A stretch of 5,955 nt of DNA, from the NCBI GenBank assembly GCA_934281515.1, contig CAKQXG010000128.1, positions 1 to 5,955 on the forward strand, written 5' to 3'. The DNA comes from an uncultured Clostridia bacterium. GTDB lineage: Bacteria > Bacillota > Clostridia > Christensenellales > CAG-314. The position numbers and the translations under genes are program-made. Of the stretch, positions 1 to 5,501 are shown piece after piece. Below the pieces are notes generated by a model. The model worked only from the letters and a program-made list of their open reading frames with translations. It searched no databases and was not told the DNA's origin. The stretch's first letter is position 1. Each line of letters starts with the position of its first letter.

Positions 1-9
1 CCATCACAC

Positions 10-30
10 TGGTGCCGGTGACCGGGGTCG
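10..30 (-). repeat. Displaced 21-nt copy of the tRNA-Leu 3' end
   Basis: This stretch is identical over 21 nt to 190-210, the 3' end of the intact tRNA-Leu, and identity stops on both sides (c/t at 9 versus 189, t/a at 31 versus 211). Read on the minus strand it runs from T-loop base C56 through the 3' T-stem, the 3' acceptor strand, the discriminator A and CCA. No tRNA body precedes it, so it is not a functional tRNA. It fits the second att-like repeat of a small insertion at the tRNA 3' end. The equivalent copy at the tRNA-Val locus is 5502-5522. Confidence 0.9.
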
Positions 31-189
31 TCCGCCCGCAGGACGGTAAGCGAAGTGAAACGGAGCGCTACATTATTTCGAACTGCCCGAGTCCACGGCT
101 CTTGTGTTGTCGATGCCACAAAGACAACAAAAAAAAGGACGCTGTCTTTTGCGTCCTGTTTTGTTGTCGCCCAAGAGCAAGACAACACT
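31..189 (-). mobile_element. Putative mini-element downstream of tRNA-Leu (copy 1 of 2)
   Basis: This 159-bp segment lies between the CCA of tRNA-Leu and the displaced 21-nt copy. Read from the tRNA it has a short variable spacer, a terminator (123-168), about 40 nt of spacer, then a conserved end. That end contains GAAATAAT (RC of 72-79), GTAGCGCTCCGTTTCA (RC of 56-71), CGCTTACCGTC (RC of 42-52) and CGGA (RC of 31-34), abutting the tRNA copy. The same order recurs after tRNA-Val at 5320-5501. The terminator regions are also related, both containing ACAGGA...CAAAAG...GCGTC...CCTTTT. There is no ORF, so any mobility would need a recombinase in trans. That it is mobile is inference; that it is a shared repeat adjoining a tRNA-end duplication is directly visible. 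An alternative is a remnant of an old tRNA-cluster rearrangement. Confidence 0.6.
123..168 (-). terminator. Rho-independent terminator after tRNA-Leu
   Basis: On the minus strand the core stem GGACGC/GCGTCC (151-156 with 137-142, 8-nt loop) is followed by eight T residues (complement of the A-run ending at 136). Outer arms GACAACAAAA/TTTTGTTGTC extend the hairpin imperfectly to 123-168, so it may also stop transcription from the other side. It begins about 20 nt past the tRNA CCA and probably ends the tRNA-Leu transcript. It lies inside the putative inserted element, so the element would supply the tRNA's terminator. Confidence 0.85.
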
Positions 190-278
190 TGGTGCCGGTG
201 ACCGGGGTCGAACCGGTACAGTCGTTTCCGACCGAGGGATTTTAAGTCCCTTGCGTCTGCCTATTTCGCCACACCGGC
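190..278 (-). tRNA. tRNA-Leu(UAA)
   Basis: The minus strand folds as a class II tRNA. The acceptor stem is GCCGGTG/CACCGGC (272-278 with 194-200), with discriminator A and encoded CCA at 190-192. The D arm contains AGGCAGACGC. The anticodon arm is AGGGA-CTTAAAA-TCCCT with anticodon TAA, there is a long variable arm (CGGTCGGAAACGACTG), and the T arm is ACCGG-TTCGACC-CCGGT. The long variable arm and the UAA anticodon both point to leucine, decoding UUA/UUG. It has its own consensus promoter upstream. Its last 21 nt are repeated exactly at 10-30. Length is 89 nt with CCA. Confidence 0.97.
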
Positions 279-288
279 AACGAATAAA

Positions 289-317
289 ATTGTATCACGA
301 ACAAATACTAATGTCAA
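289..317 (-). promoter_or_regulatory. Sigma-70-type promoter of tRNA-Leu
   Basis: On the minus strand the -35 box TTGACA (312-317) and the -10 box TACAAT (289-294) are separated by 17 nt. The predicted start is about 5 nt upstream of the mature tRNA 5' end at 278. Near-consensus boxes with ideal spacing next to a stable RNA gene make this a confident call. Confidence 0.85.
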
Positions 318-328
318 GCAATCCAACA

Positions 329-359
329 AAAGTAGTCAATTTCAACACCACACTACTTT
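329..359 (-). terminator. Weak terminator candidate after the small membrane-protein gene
   Basis: The minus strand carries an 8-bp inverted repeat AAAGTAGT/ACTACTTT (352-359 with 329-336) with a 15-nt loop, overlapping the TAG stop of the 353-937 gene. Only a short TTTTGTT tract follows, so termination may be inefficient and some transcript could read into tRNA-Leu. Confidence 0.35.
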
Positions 360-937
360 GTCTCGCGCGGCTTTACCGTACGTTGCCTTTTTACCTCGAC
401 GGCAATTTCCTTGACAATAGCTTTTTCGGCATCACTAAGGCATCGCAAAGGTATGTAATACGTGTTTCCCTTCAATGTTGTCAGTTTAGCGGAAACCTTG
501 TGCATACTTAGCATATTGACAGGTCCTTGGTCTGCATACACTTCGCCGTTTTTGTGCGTAGTAAGCGTAAAGTGCCACAAGCTTTGTTTTGCGTCCGCAG
601 ATTCCGACTGCTGTTGCTCGTCATAGGCTTCGTCGCGAGCCAAAGTAACAGTGACCAATCCGGAAAATCCTTTGTTGACGCGTTTCAGCAAGGCAATTAT
701 CGGGCTTACAAACAGAGTACAAATACCCGCAACCATAACCACCGTACCCCAAATACGAGTCCACTTTGTTATCACCCTGTAGTAATCGTAGTAGCCAACA
801 TATGCTCCTACCAAAGTAAACAGAATTCCGAAAAACAGCGCATTGCCCCATGCGGCAAACTTGATATGTACAACATCCTTAATCTTACCCGGATAGTCGG
901 CATCAAACTTGATTTCTACGATTTGCGGGACATCCAT
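353..937 (-). CDS. Two-helix membrane protein, possibly YcxB-like
   Basis: This 194-aa protein has no family that I can assign with certainty. Two hydrophobic helices lie at about residues 28-50 (WGNALFFGILFTLVGAYVGYY) and 62-84 (IWGTVVMVAGICTLFVSPII), joined by a short polar loop. A soluble C-terminal half of about 110 residues follows, with a Gln/Ser/Asp-rich stretch near 103-118 and a basic tail. Two helices followed by a beta-rich domain ending in YYIPLRCLSDAEKAIVKEI resemble the general layout of YcxB-type proteins, which have no known biochemical role; this is inference. The start is set by GGAGG at 947-951, 9 nt before the ATG. It is divergent from the mechanosensitive channel gene, sharing a 213-bp intergenic region, and ends 36 nt before the tRNA-Leu promoter. 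It is likely a cytoplasmic-membrane protein. Confidence 0.85.
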   Translation of the reverse strand: MDVPQIVEIKFDADYPGKIKDVVHIKFAAWGNALFFGILFTLVGAYVGYYDYYRVITKWTRIWGTVVMVAGICTLFVSPIIALLKRVNKGFSGLVTVTLARDEAYDEQQQSESADAKQSLWHFTLTTHKNGEVYADQGPVNMLSMHKVSAKLTTLKGNTYYIPLRCLSDAEKAIVKEIAVEVKRQRTVKPRETK

Positions 938-961
938 AAAAATGTACCTCCAAGCAAATGT

Positions 962-967
962 ATTGTA
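962..967 (-). promoter_or_regulatory. Extended -10 promoter candidate for the small membrane protein
   Basis: The minus strand reads TGTGATACAAT, a -10 hexamer TACAAT preceded by a TGn extension. It lies about 25 nt upstream of the ATG at 937 and about 10 nt before the GGAGG. No good -35 box sits 16-18 nt upstream, which is tolerable for extended -10 promoters. It predicts a very short leader, as for the divergent channel gene. Confidence 0.5.
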
Positions 968-1096
968 TCACACTTTGCATAAAAATACTAGTACTCGTTG
1001 ACAAAAATATTGTTCAATTGGATATGCTACATCTTTTGTAACACCGCGTCGTATTGCCTGTAAAACGGGTCTTTACAAATCTTAACGCTACGCCGT

Positions 1097-1125
1097 TTGA
1101 CAAATAGGCTTACGTATTGTAAAAT
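1097..1125 (+). promoter_or_regulatory. Sigma-70-type promoter of the MscS-like gene
   Basis: TTGACA (1097-1102) and TAAAAT (1120-1125) are separated by 17 nt, giving a start near 1132 and a leader of about 19 nt that contains AGGAGG at 1137-1142. This excludes the in-frame TTG at 1097 as the translation start, because that codon is the -35 box itself. A second TTGACA at 998-1003 has no convincing -10 box downstream. Confidence 0.85.
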
Positions 1126-1150
1126 AATAACACAAAAGGAGGAACATTTT

Positions 1151-1912
1151 ATGGATTGGAACAAGTTTTGGACGGACATACAAAGCTGGGCAATTGACAA
1201 GCGTGGCAAAAAACTACAGGAAACAAAAAAAGTGGACAAAACCATCTACCGCACGCTGTCGCACGTAACCAAGATAGGTTTGAAGATACTTGTAGTAGTT
1301 GCGCTGATCGGCTACCTGGGACTGGACACAAGCGGCATAACCGCGCTGATTGCTTCACTTGGCGTAGGCGTAGGTCTGGCGGTAAACGGCACGTTGAGCA
1401 ACCTTGCAGGCGGTTTTTTGTTGCTTGTCACCCGTCCGTTTAAAGTGGACGACTATATTGCCGCCAACGGCTACGAAGGCACCGTAGAAGACATACTTAT
1501 CTGTTACACCAAGATACGCACATTTGACAACAAAGCAGTGTACCTGCCCAACGGCGCACTGTCTACCACTCAGATTGTCAACTACACCGAAAAGGGCAAA
1601 CGCCGTTTGGACGTTACGTTTAGTATCAGCTACGACAACGATTTTGACAAGGCAAAACAACTGATTGCCGAAGTCTGTGCCGCTAACGACAAGATTTTTG
1701 TAGATCCCGCGCCCAACATCAGGGTGACCGCACACTCCCAAAGCAGCGTAGACATCACCGCTATGGTCTGGTGCAACGGCGACGATTACTGGAGCAACAA
1801 GTACTACCTGCTGGAAGAAGTCAAGCGCACATTCGACAACAACGGCATCAGCATCCCCTACAACCAACTTGACGTACACATCAAGGACAACACCGCTATC
1901 GCCAACGACTAG
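1151..1912 (+). CDS. MscS-family mechanosensitive ion channel, short form
   Basis: This 253-aa protein is a small-conductance mechanosensitive channel subunit, which by family knowledge opens under membrane tension to release solutes during osmotic down-shock. One hydrophobic helix lies at about residues 41-58 (KIGLKILVVVALIGYLGL). It is followed by the pore helix with the diagnostic Gly/Ala pattern GVGVGLAVNGTLSNLAGG (71-88) and the RPFKVDDYI turn (95-103). The beta domain carries the PNG motif (133-135). The C-terminal alpha/beta cage domain ends in the typical ISIPYNQLDVHI (233-244). AGGAGG 8 nt before the ATG fixes the start. The E. coli MscS order is TM1-TM2-TM3; here the roughly 40 residues before TM2 are charged (WAIDKRGKKLQETKKVDK) and TM1 seems absent. 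It has its own promoter, and it converges with the YbjN-like gene on a shared terminator. Confidence 0.93.
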   Translation: MDWNKFWTDIQSWAIDKRGKKLQETKKVDKTIYRTLSHVTKIGLKILVVVALIGYLGLDTSGITALIASLGVGVGLAVNGTLSNLAGGFLLLVTRPFKVDDYIAANGYEGTVEDILICYTKIRTFDNKAVYLPNGALSTTQIVNYTEKGKRRLDVTFSISYDNDFDKAKQLIAEVCAANDKIFVDPAPNIRVTAHSQSSVDITAMVWCNGDDYWSNKYYLLEEVKRTFDNNGISIPYNQLDVHIKDNTAIAND

Positions 1913-2009
1913 CAGCGAGACACGCTCTGTCAATATTTTGTCGAAGTACAATACCGACCGATTCGCAGCAAACGGTAACGAAGAAGCGACCATTACTACA
2001 AAAAATGCG

Positions 2010-2048
2010 AAAAATAGACTACTATGCGTAACATAGTAGTCTATTTTT
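2010..2048. terminator. Bidirectional terminator between convergent genes
   Basis: This is a perfect 17-bp inverted repeat (2010-2026 with 2032-2048) around the 5-nt loop CGTAA. The arms begin with five A and end with five T, so it reads as stem plus T-run on both strands. It lies 97 nt after the channel gene stop (1912) and 14 nt past the stop of the minus-strand gene 2063-2488, and can serve both. Confidence 0.9.
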
Positions 2049-2062
2049 ATTACAATTTGCTG

Positions 2063-2488
2063 TTACTCATGTGTAAACTCGGTGATGGGCAACAAGTACT
2101 TACTTACAGATTCGTCAACTACTTTCAACAGCGCATAGCTGAATTCCTCCGCTGCAACTTCTTCCGTTTCGTTGTTCAGCACGTAGTAGTCGATAGCAAG
2201 GAAGTTTTTGTCGTTGCGTTCGGTGATGTAAGCCTTGAGATAACCTACATTGTCGTTAAACTTGTTGATAAGCTCGTAAATCTGCACCGTGGAATCAAGT
2301 TGGTCAAATACAAAAGTCATGCACAGATTGCCGCTTTCGTAAAACAGCGCGTCGACAAAAATACCGTCGTCATATGTCTTGGTGTTGATTGTGCCTTTGA
2401 CTGTAACTCTGTCATCCTTGGTGTCGTAGTCAAAACCAAGCTTGCTCCACTTCGAATCAACCGTGTCGATAAATTTTCTGAAATTCAT
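2063..2488 (-). CDS. YbjN-like small cytosolic protein
   Basis: This 141-aa soluble acidic protein has no signal peptide or membrane helix. The likely strand/helix order is an N-terminal helix (FRKFIDTVDSKWSKLGF), strands (DRVTVKGTI, GIFVDALFYESGNLCMTFVF), a helix (TVQIYELINKFNDN), strands (GYLKAYITE, NFLAIDYYVL) and a C-terminal helix (EEFSYALLKVVDESVSKYLLPI). This order resembles YbjN / type III secretion chaperone-like folds, a family with poorly defined regulatory or binding roles. The assignment is inference from pattern, without a catalytic motif. AAGGAG 8 nt before the ATG supports the start. It has a perfect consensus promoter, so it is probably well expressed, and it lies downstream of the phosphoesterase gene on the same strand with an 80-nt gap. 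The stop is TAA. Confidence 0.85.
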   Translation of the reverse strand: MNFRKFIDTVDSKWSKLGFDYDTKDDRVTVKGTINTKTYDDGIFVDALFYESGNLCMTFVFDQLDSTVQIYELINKFNDNVGYLKAYITERNDKNFLAIDYYVLNNETEEVAAEEFSYALLKVVDESVSKYLLPITEFTHE

Positions 2489-2523
2489 GTGTCCGCTCCT
2501 TGTATAGTTTATTGTACGTTCCT

Positions 2524-2552
2524 ATTATATACCACAATATTTTGTTTGTCAA
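2524..2552 (-). promoter_or_regulatory. Perfect-consensus promoter of the YbjN-like gene
   Basis: On the minus strand TTGACA (2547-2552) and TATAAT (2524-2529) both match the sigma-70 consensus exactly, with 17-nt spacing. The start is predicted near 2517, giving a leader of about 29 nt to the ATG at 2488. It lies wholly within the gap after the phosphoesterase stop, so this gene is transcribed independently even if some read-through occurs. Confidence 0.9.
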
Positions 2553-2568
2553 CAAGTTTTGCTAACAT

Positions 2569-3903
2569 TTATTTATTTGTCAGCACGTATTGTTTGTTCA
2601 GTTTGCCGTCGGACAGGTCGCCGTGCTCCACGTCAAACATTTCTATCGCGCCGTAGTTTGTCGCCGACAAATCGACATCGATAAACGACACGCCTTTTTG
2701 CAATGCCTTGCCCGTATCTGGATCTTTCCATTCGCTCAGATACAGTTGCGCTTCCGTGTAGTCGAACACGCTTTCCAACAGACCGGAAATCAGCGGCAAA
2801 TCGCCCTTCTTGTCCAGAAACGGGTATGTGTGGTAACCGCAACTGCGCCCATAGGCAAGCATAACGCCGTTTTTGTCAATGCCGCGCAACGTGTTGATGT
2901 GGTCGTGTCCGCAAAATACCGCCTTGGTGCTGCCAAGCGCGACAATTTTGTCGTAGATGTCGTAACCGCCGCCTTTGCCGCCATCACCTTGGTTGCCTGT
3001 CTGGCAATAAATGCCGGGCATTTCGGTGGTCGTGCCGTCAGGATTGGTCAACGTCCAACCTTTTTCGGCAACAAAACCGCAGTAGTCGGTAATCGTACCG
3101 TCATTTACACCATTGTACATATCTACATATGCACGCAACGGCATATGCATAAACATACTGCTTTGCACGTCGGCACGGATGGTTTGCAACCCTTGTATGT
3201 TCCAGGCGTACCACTCGGCTTGCCCAGTGGTAACTTCGTCGTAAAACATCTCGATGCCCTTGCGGGTGTCGGGATACATGTTGCTGTCCACAAGCGACAG
3301 CACGTATTGCAAGCGATTGTCTGCGCCAACCACCTTGACAAAGTAGTTGCTTTCGCCCTTTATATTGGACGGACCGCCGTCAAACAAACAATACTTGTAG
3401 TCGGCAAACATGCGACCGTGGTTGTATTTGCTCAATCCGAACTCGCTGTCGTGGTTGCCGAACACATAGCACCAATATACTTGCTGCTTTTCCATAAAGT
3501 CGCAAAAGTACTTTACCGCGCTGCGTGCAAAAATACTCAAAGTCAAATCGCCCGTCACCACCACAACGTCGGGTTTGCCGACAGCAAATGCCTTTGTCAA
3601 CAAGTCAAACGTCTTGGTATCCTGCGTCCAACTGCCGAATTTTATTTGCGGATCGGTAATCTGCATTATACGCAACGACGTTTGCCCTTCGGCGAGTCTC
3701 AAAGTGGGCATTGCATTGTAGTACTTATAAAAGCTGTCGGTCGCGCTCCACTCTGTGCCGTTGCCGTAGTAGTTTACTTCACCGGGCGTGTAGCCGTCTA
3801 TTGCGCCGCAAATATTTGCCACGCCTGCAATGACAAGCAGTATACCCAGCGCAATACACCAACCGCGCCTTGCACGTTGTTTCTTTTCGTCGGATTTGCT
3901 CAT
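2569..3903 (-). CDS. Membrane-anchored calcineurin-like metallophosphoesterase
   Basis: This 444-aa protein has a basic N-terminus and one hydrophobic helix (about residues 14-34, GWCIALGILLVIAGVANICGA), which implies a signal anchor with the enzyme domain outside the cytoplasm. The metallophosphoesterase motifs appear in order: ITDPQ (82-86), GDL (118-120), GNHD (149-152), the metal-ligand His in FMHMPL (253) and GHDH (332-335). This family uses two metal ions to hydrolyse phosphomonoesters or diesters; the substrate here is unknown. Motif I has Gln where DxH is usual. A Gly-rich insert (GNQGDGGKGGGYD, 303-315) lies before the last motif. The layout resembles Dcr2/Icc-type phosphatases. It starts 52 nt after the esterase stop with no terminator between them, so it is probably the second gene of an operon. 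The ribosome binding site (GGGTGA, close to the ATG) is weak. Confidence 0.92.
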   Translation of the reverse strand: MSKSDEKKQRARRGWCIALGILLVIAGVANICGAIDGYTPGEVNYYGNGTEWSATDSFYKYYNAMPTLRLAEGQTSLRIMQITDPQIKFGSWTQDTKTFDLLTKAFAVGKPDVVVVTGDLTLSIFARSAVKYFCDFMEKQQVYWCYVFGNHDSEFGLSKYNHGRMFADYKYCLFDGGPSNIKGESNYFVKVVGADNRLQYVLSLVDSNMYPDTRKGIEMFYDEVTTGQAEWYAWNIQGLQTIRADVQSSMFMHMPLRAYVDMYNGVNDGTITDYCGFVAEKGWTLTNPDGTTTEMPGIYCQTGNQGDGGKGGGYDIYDKIVALGSTKAVFCGHDHINTLRGIDKNGVMLAYGRSCGYHTYPFLDKKGDLPLISGLLESVFDYTEAQLYLSEWKDPDTGKALQKGVSFIDVDLSATNYGAIEMFDVEHGDLSDGKLNKQYVLTNK

Positions 3904-3955
3904 GTTTCACCCAAGTTTGTCAAGATTTTTTGTATACGTATGTGTTTTTTGCCTG

Positions 3956-4777
3956 CTAATTGTTTTTCGGGAACAGCTTAAAGAATTGCTCGCACATTCC
4001 CAGCCAAGTGTGATTCTTTGCAAAGAAAGGTTGCGCCGTGTTGACAAGCTCGTCACAGGTGGACAAGCCGTGCCAACCTTGCGGATACATGTGCAACTCG
4101 CACATTACGCCTGCGGCAATGCACGCTTCGGCATACCTGAGCGCATTTATCGGCGGCACACAGTTGTCCTCAAATGTCGTCCACACAAAAGCAGGCAATG
4201 CTTTGTCCGTAACATACTTGTCGATGTTAAACACGTTGTCGAATGTCGCCTTTTGCTCGTCGGTCAGTGCGCCGAACAGATTTTCGTGACTGCCCACATG
4301 ACCGTACTCGGGCGAAATGACGGGATAAGACAGGCACACCGCCGTTGCCGCAAGGTTCCAACTCTTGCCAAAGCGTGAGTCGATGTTGGGGTAGTCGGTG
4401 GCAAAATTGGCGACAAGGTGTCCGCCTGCGGAAAAGCCGACAATGTATATACGTTGCTCGTCAATGTGCAGTCGCTCGGCATTGGCGTGCAGGTAGTCGA
4501 CAGTTGCGGCAAGTTGCAGCAATTGCGCAGGGTAACGTATCGGCGCACATGAATAGGTCAAAATAAAAGCGTTGTAACCCTTGCCCATAAAGTATGCTGC
4601 AATGGGTTCGCCTTCGCGTTTGCTTACCATAGCATAGCCGCCGCCCGGCACCACTACGATTGCAGGACGTTTTTCGTCCACACCGTCGTCACGGAAAGTA
4701 CCGAATGTAAAGCAGTCCAAAGTTGCCTGTCCTTCGAGCGAATAAAGCTCGGAAATATTTACGTGTTGCGTTTGCAT
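3956..4777 (-). CDS. Alpha/beta-hydrolase esterase (acetyl esterase/lipase type)
   Basis: This 273-aa cytosolic protein is a serine esterase of the Aes/BD-FAE-like group, which by family knowledge removes acetyl, feruloyl or other short acyl groups, often from sugar derivatives. Visible motifs are the oxyanion-hole turn VVVPGGGY (41-48), the nucleophile elbow GFSAGG (114-119, Ser116), the acid in TFEDNCVPP (Asp204) and the catalytic His in QGWHGLS (His236). Spacing and length fit a complete single-domain enzyme with no signal peptide. The reading frame opens further upstream (to 4810), but the start at 4777 is chosen because GGAGG (4783-4787) lies 5 nt before it; the other in-frame ATGs upstream either overlap or precede this site. 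It is likely cotranscribed with the phosphoesterase that follows. The actual substrate cannot be read from the sequence. Confidence 0.92.
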   Translation of the reverse strand: MQTQHVNISELYSLEGQATLDCFTFGTFRDDGVDEKRPAIVVVPGGGYAMVSKREGEPIAAYFMGKGYNAFILTYSCAPIRYPAQLLQLAATVDYLHANAERLHIDEQRIYIVGFSAGGHLVANFATDYPNIDSRFGKSWNLAATAVCLSYPVISPEYGHVGSHENLFGALTDEQKATFDNVFNIDKYVTDKALPAFVWTTFEDNCVPPINALRYAEACIAAGVMCELHMYPQGWHGLSTCDELVNTAQPFFAKNHTWLGMCEQFFKLFPKNN

Positions 4778-4893
4778 ATTGTCCTCCATGCACATAAGTC
4801 GAATCGGCAAAAGACGCTATACTCTTGACGGTACCACATCGGCACTTTGCAAATGTCGCGCCAAGTATACTCTGTATCTTTGCCACCGAAGAT

Positions 4894-4922
4894 TTGACAA
4901 TTAAATTGTAGTATTGTATTCA
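4894..4922 (+). promoter_or_regulatory. Orphan promoter-like site
   Basis: TTGACA (4894-4899) is followed after 17 nt by TATTCA (4917-4922). It points toward tRNA-Val, about 320 nt upstream of it, with no coding sequence between. It could drive a small RNA or an extended tRNA precursor, or be chance in an AT-rich spacer. Confidence 0.25.
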
Positions 4923-5198
4923 CGTACCGAACGTCCCAGAAAGTCGTTTAACATAACCCAAATCGACTTGACGACGTAAAAATTGTTCTACCCGAGTTGG
5001 AAATACGCACGATACTATACTATATATAAATATACACTATTTTACGGCAAGTGTCAACCCCTGCGAACAATGTCGTGCATACAAGTCGCCGCATATCAAT
5101 CGGCAATTTGTTTCGGCGACAAAAACGTGTGCAAAATACTTTACAAACTCGTCATTGCAACTTAGTGCAAGTTTTTTGCAAAAAATCGCTCAAAACCC

Positions 5199-5227
5199 TT
5201 GCCAAAACGACAAAAATGCGGTATCAT
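5199..5227 (+). promoter_or_regulatory. Sigma-70-type promoter of tRNA-Val
   Basis: TTGCCA (5199-5204) and TATCAT (5222-5227) are separated by 17 nt. The predicted start is near 5234, about 9 nt before the mature tRNA 5' end at 5243. Each box is one base from consensus. Confidence 0.8.
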
Positions 5228-5242
5228 ATATAAGCTGATTAC

Positions 5243-5319
5243 GGAGGCATAGCTCAGTTGGTTAGAGCGCTCGCTTCACATGCGAGAGGTCGTAGGTTCA
5301 AGTCCTACTGTCTCTACCA
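5243..5319 (+). tRNA. tRNA-Val(CAC)
   Basis: This is a complete class I cloverleaf of 77 nt including CCA. The acceptor stem is GGAGGCA/TGTCTCT with two G-U pairs, and the D arm is GCTC-AGTTGGTTA-GAGC. The anticodon arm is CTCGC-TTCACAT-GCGAG with anticodon CAC (reads GUG), the variable loop is AGGTC, and the T arm is GTAGG-TTCAAGT-CCTAC. The discriminator is A, followed by encoded CCA at 5317-5319. Its last 21 nt (5299-5319) are repeated exactly at 5502-5522. Confidence 0.97.
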
Positions 5320-5501
5320 AACGGCGGCTACGATAGTGGTCGCAAACAACACAGGATACGACAAAAGCGTCGTATCCTTTTGTTTTTTTGCTCCTTAGTC
5401 TTGCCGCCTTAAGCATAGGCAGTGCGGAAGTTGAAATAACGTAGCGCTCCGTTTCAATTGCCGAGCAATCTCACTACGCTTACCGTCGCTGCGCGAACGG
5501 A
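5320..5501 (+). mobile_element. Putative mini-element downstream of tRNA-Val (copy 2 of 2)
   Basis: This 182-bp segment lies between the tRNA-Val CCA and the displaced 21-nt copy, in the same orientation relative to the tRNA as the element after tRNA-Leu. It contains a related terminator (5354-5385), then GAAATAAC (5433-5440), GTAGCGCTCCGTTTCA (5441-5456), CGCTTACCGTC (5477-5487) and CGGA (5498-5501) directly before the tRNA copy. Compared with the Leu copy it has an extra 17 nt (5457-5473) that includes the small hairpin ATTGC-CGA-GCAAT. A local fold CCGTCGC...GCGAACGG lies next to the junction. It has no ORF. The 15-16 nt core and both ends of the conserved block match the other copy, while the spacers differ. 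Mobility is inferred. Confidence 0.6.
5354..5385 (+). terminator. Rho-independent terminator after tRNA-Val
   Basis: A 9-bp stem GGATACGAC/GTCGTATCC (5354-5362 with 5369-5377) with loop AAAAGC is followed by TTTTGTTTTTTT. It lies 35 nt past the CCA. The flanking text (ACAACACAGGA before it, CCTTTTGTTTT after it) is related to the terminator at the tRNA-Leu locus. Confidence 0.9.

Larger units (their letters stand above)
4778..5242. other. Non-coding region between the esterase gene and tRNA-Val
   Basis: These 465 bp contain no ORF with both a ribosome binding site and protein-like composition; short frames near 4983-5233 lack a Shine-Dalgarno site and resemble nothing. An AT-rich tract lies at 5012-5040. 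The esterase promoter should lie here on the minus strand, but no box pair is convincing; TATACT (RC of 4866-4871) lacks a matching -35 box. A plus-strand TTGACA (4894-4899) with TATTCA 17 nt on (4917-4922) looks promoter-like without an evident gene. The tRNA-Val promoter is at the right end. Confidence 0.6.

Noticed and set aside
104..511. Plus-strand frame running across the tRNA-Leu region.
   Set aside because: It is antisense to tRNA-Leu and to the 353-937 gene, and its peptide is the spurious product typical of tRNA complements.
998..1030. Second promoter TTGACA with GATATG/TATGCT in the divergent intergenic region.
   Set aside because: The -10 candidates are poor or badly spaced, and the much better promoter at 1097-1125 explains the gene.
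1097..1150. A longer N-terminus for the MscS-like protein starting at the in-frame TTG at 1097.
   Set aside because: That TTG is part of the -35 box and the predicted transcript starts near 1132; the ATG at 1151 has AGGAGG 8 nt upstream.
4778..4810. Longer esterase starting at 4810 or at other ATGs upstream of 4777.
   Set aside because: No ribosome binding site precedes them, and GGAGG at 4783-4787 is placed for the ATG at 4775-4777.
5150..5187. Possible hairpin TTGCAACTT...AAG...TTGCAA upstream of tRNA-Val.
   Set aside because: The stem is interrupted and short, and TTGCAA is self-complementary; it is not convincing as a terminator or riboswitch.
4983..5233. Short plus-strand frames of about 60 codons in the gap before tRNA-Val.
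   Set aside because: They have no ribosome binding site, no recognisable composition or motif, and overlap the tRNA promoter.
5266..5279. AGCGCTCGCTTCAC in tRNA-Val resembles AGCGCTCCGTTTCAC in the conserved element, as if the element were a truncated tRNA.
   Set aside because: The element version cannot form an anticodon stem or a D arm, and AGCGCT is a common palindrome in tRNAs; the match is short enough to be chance.
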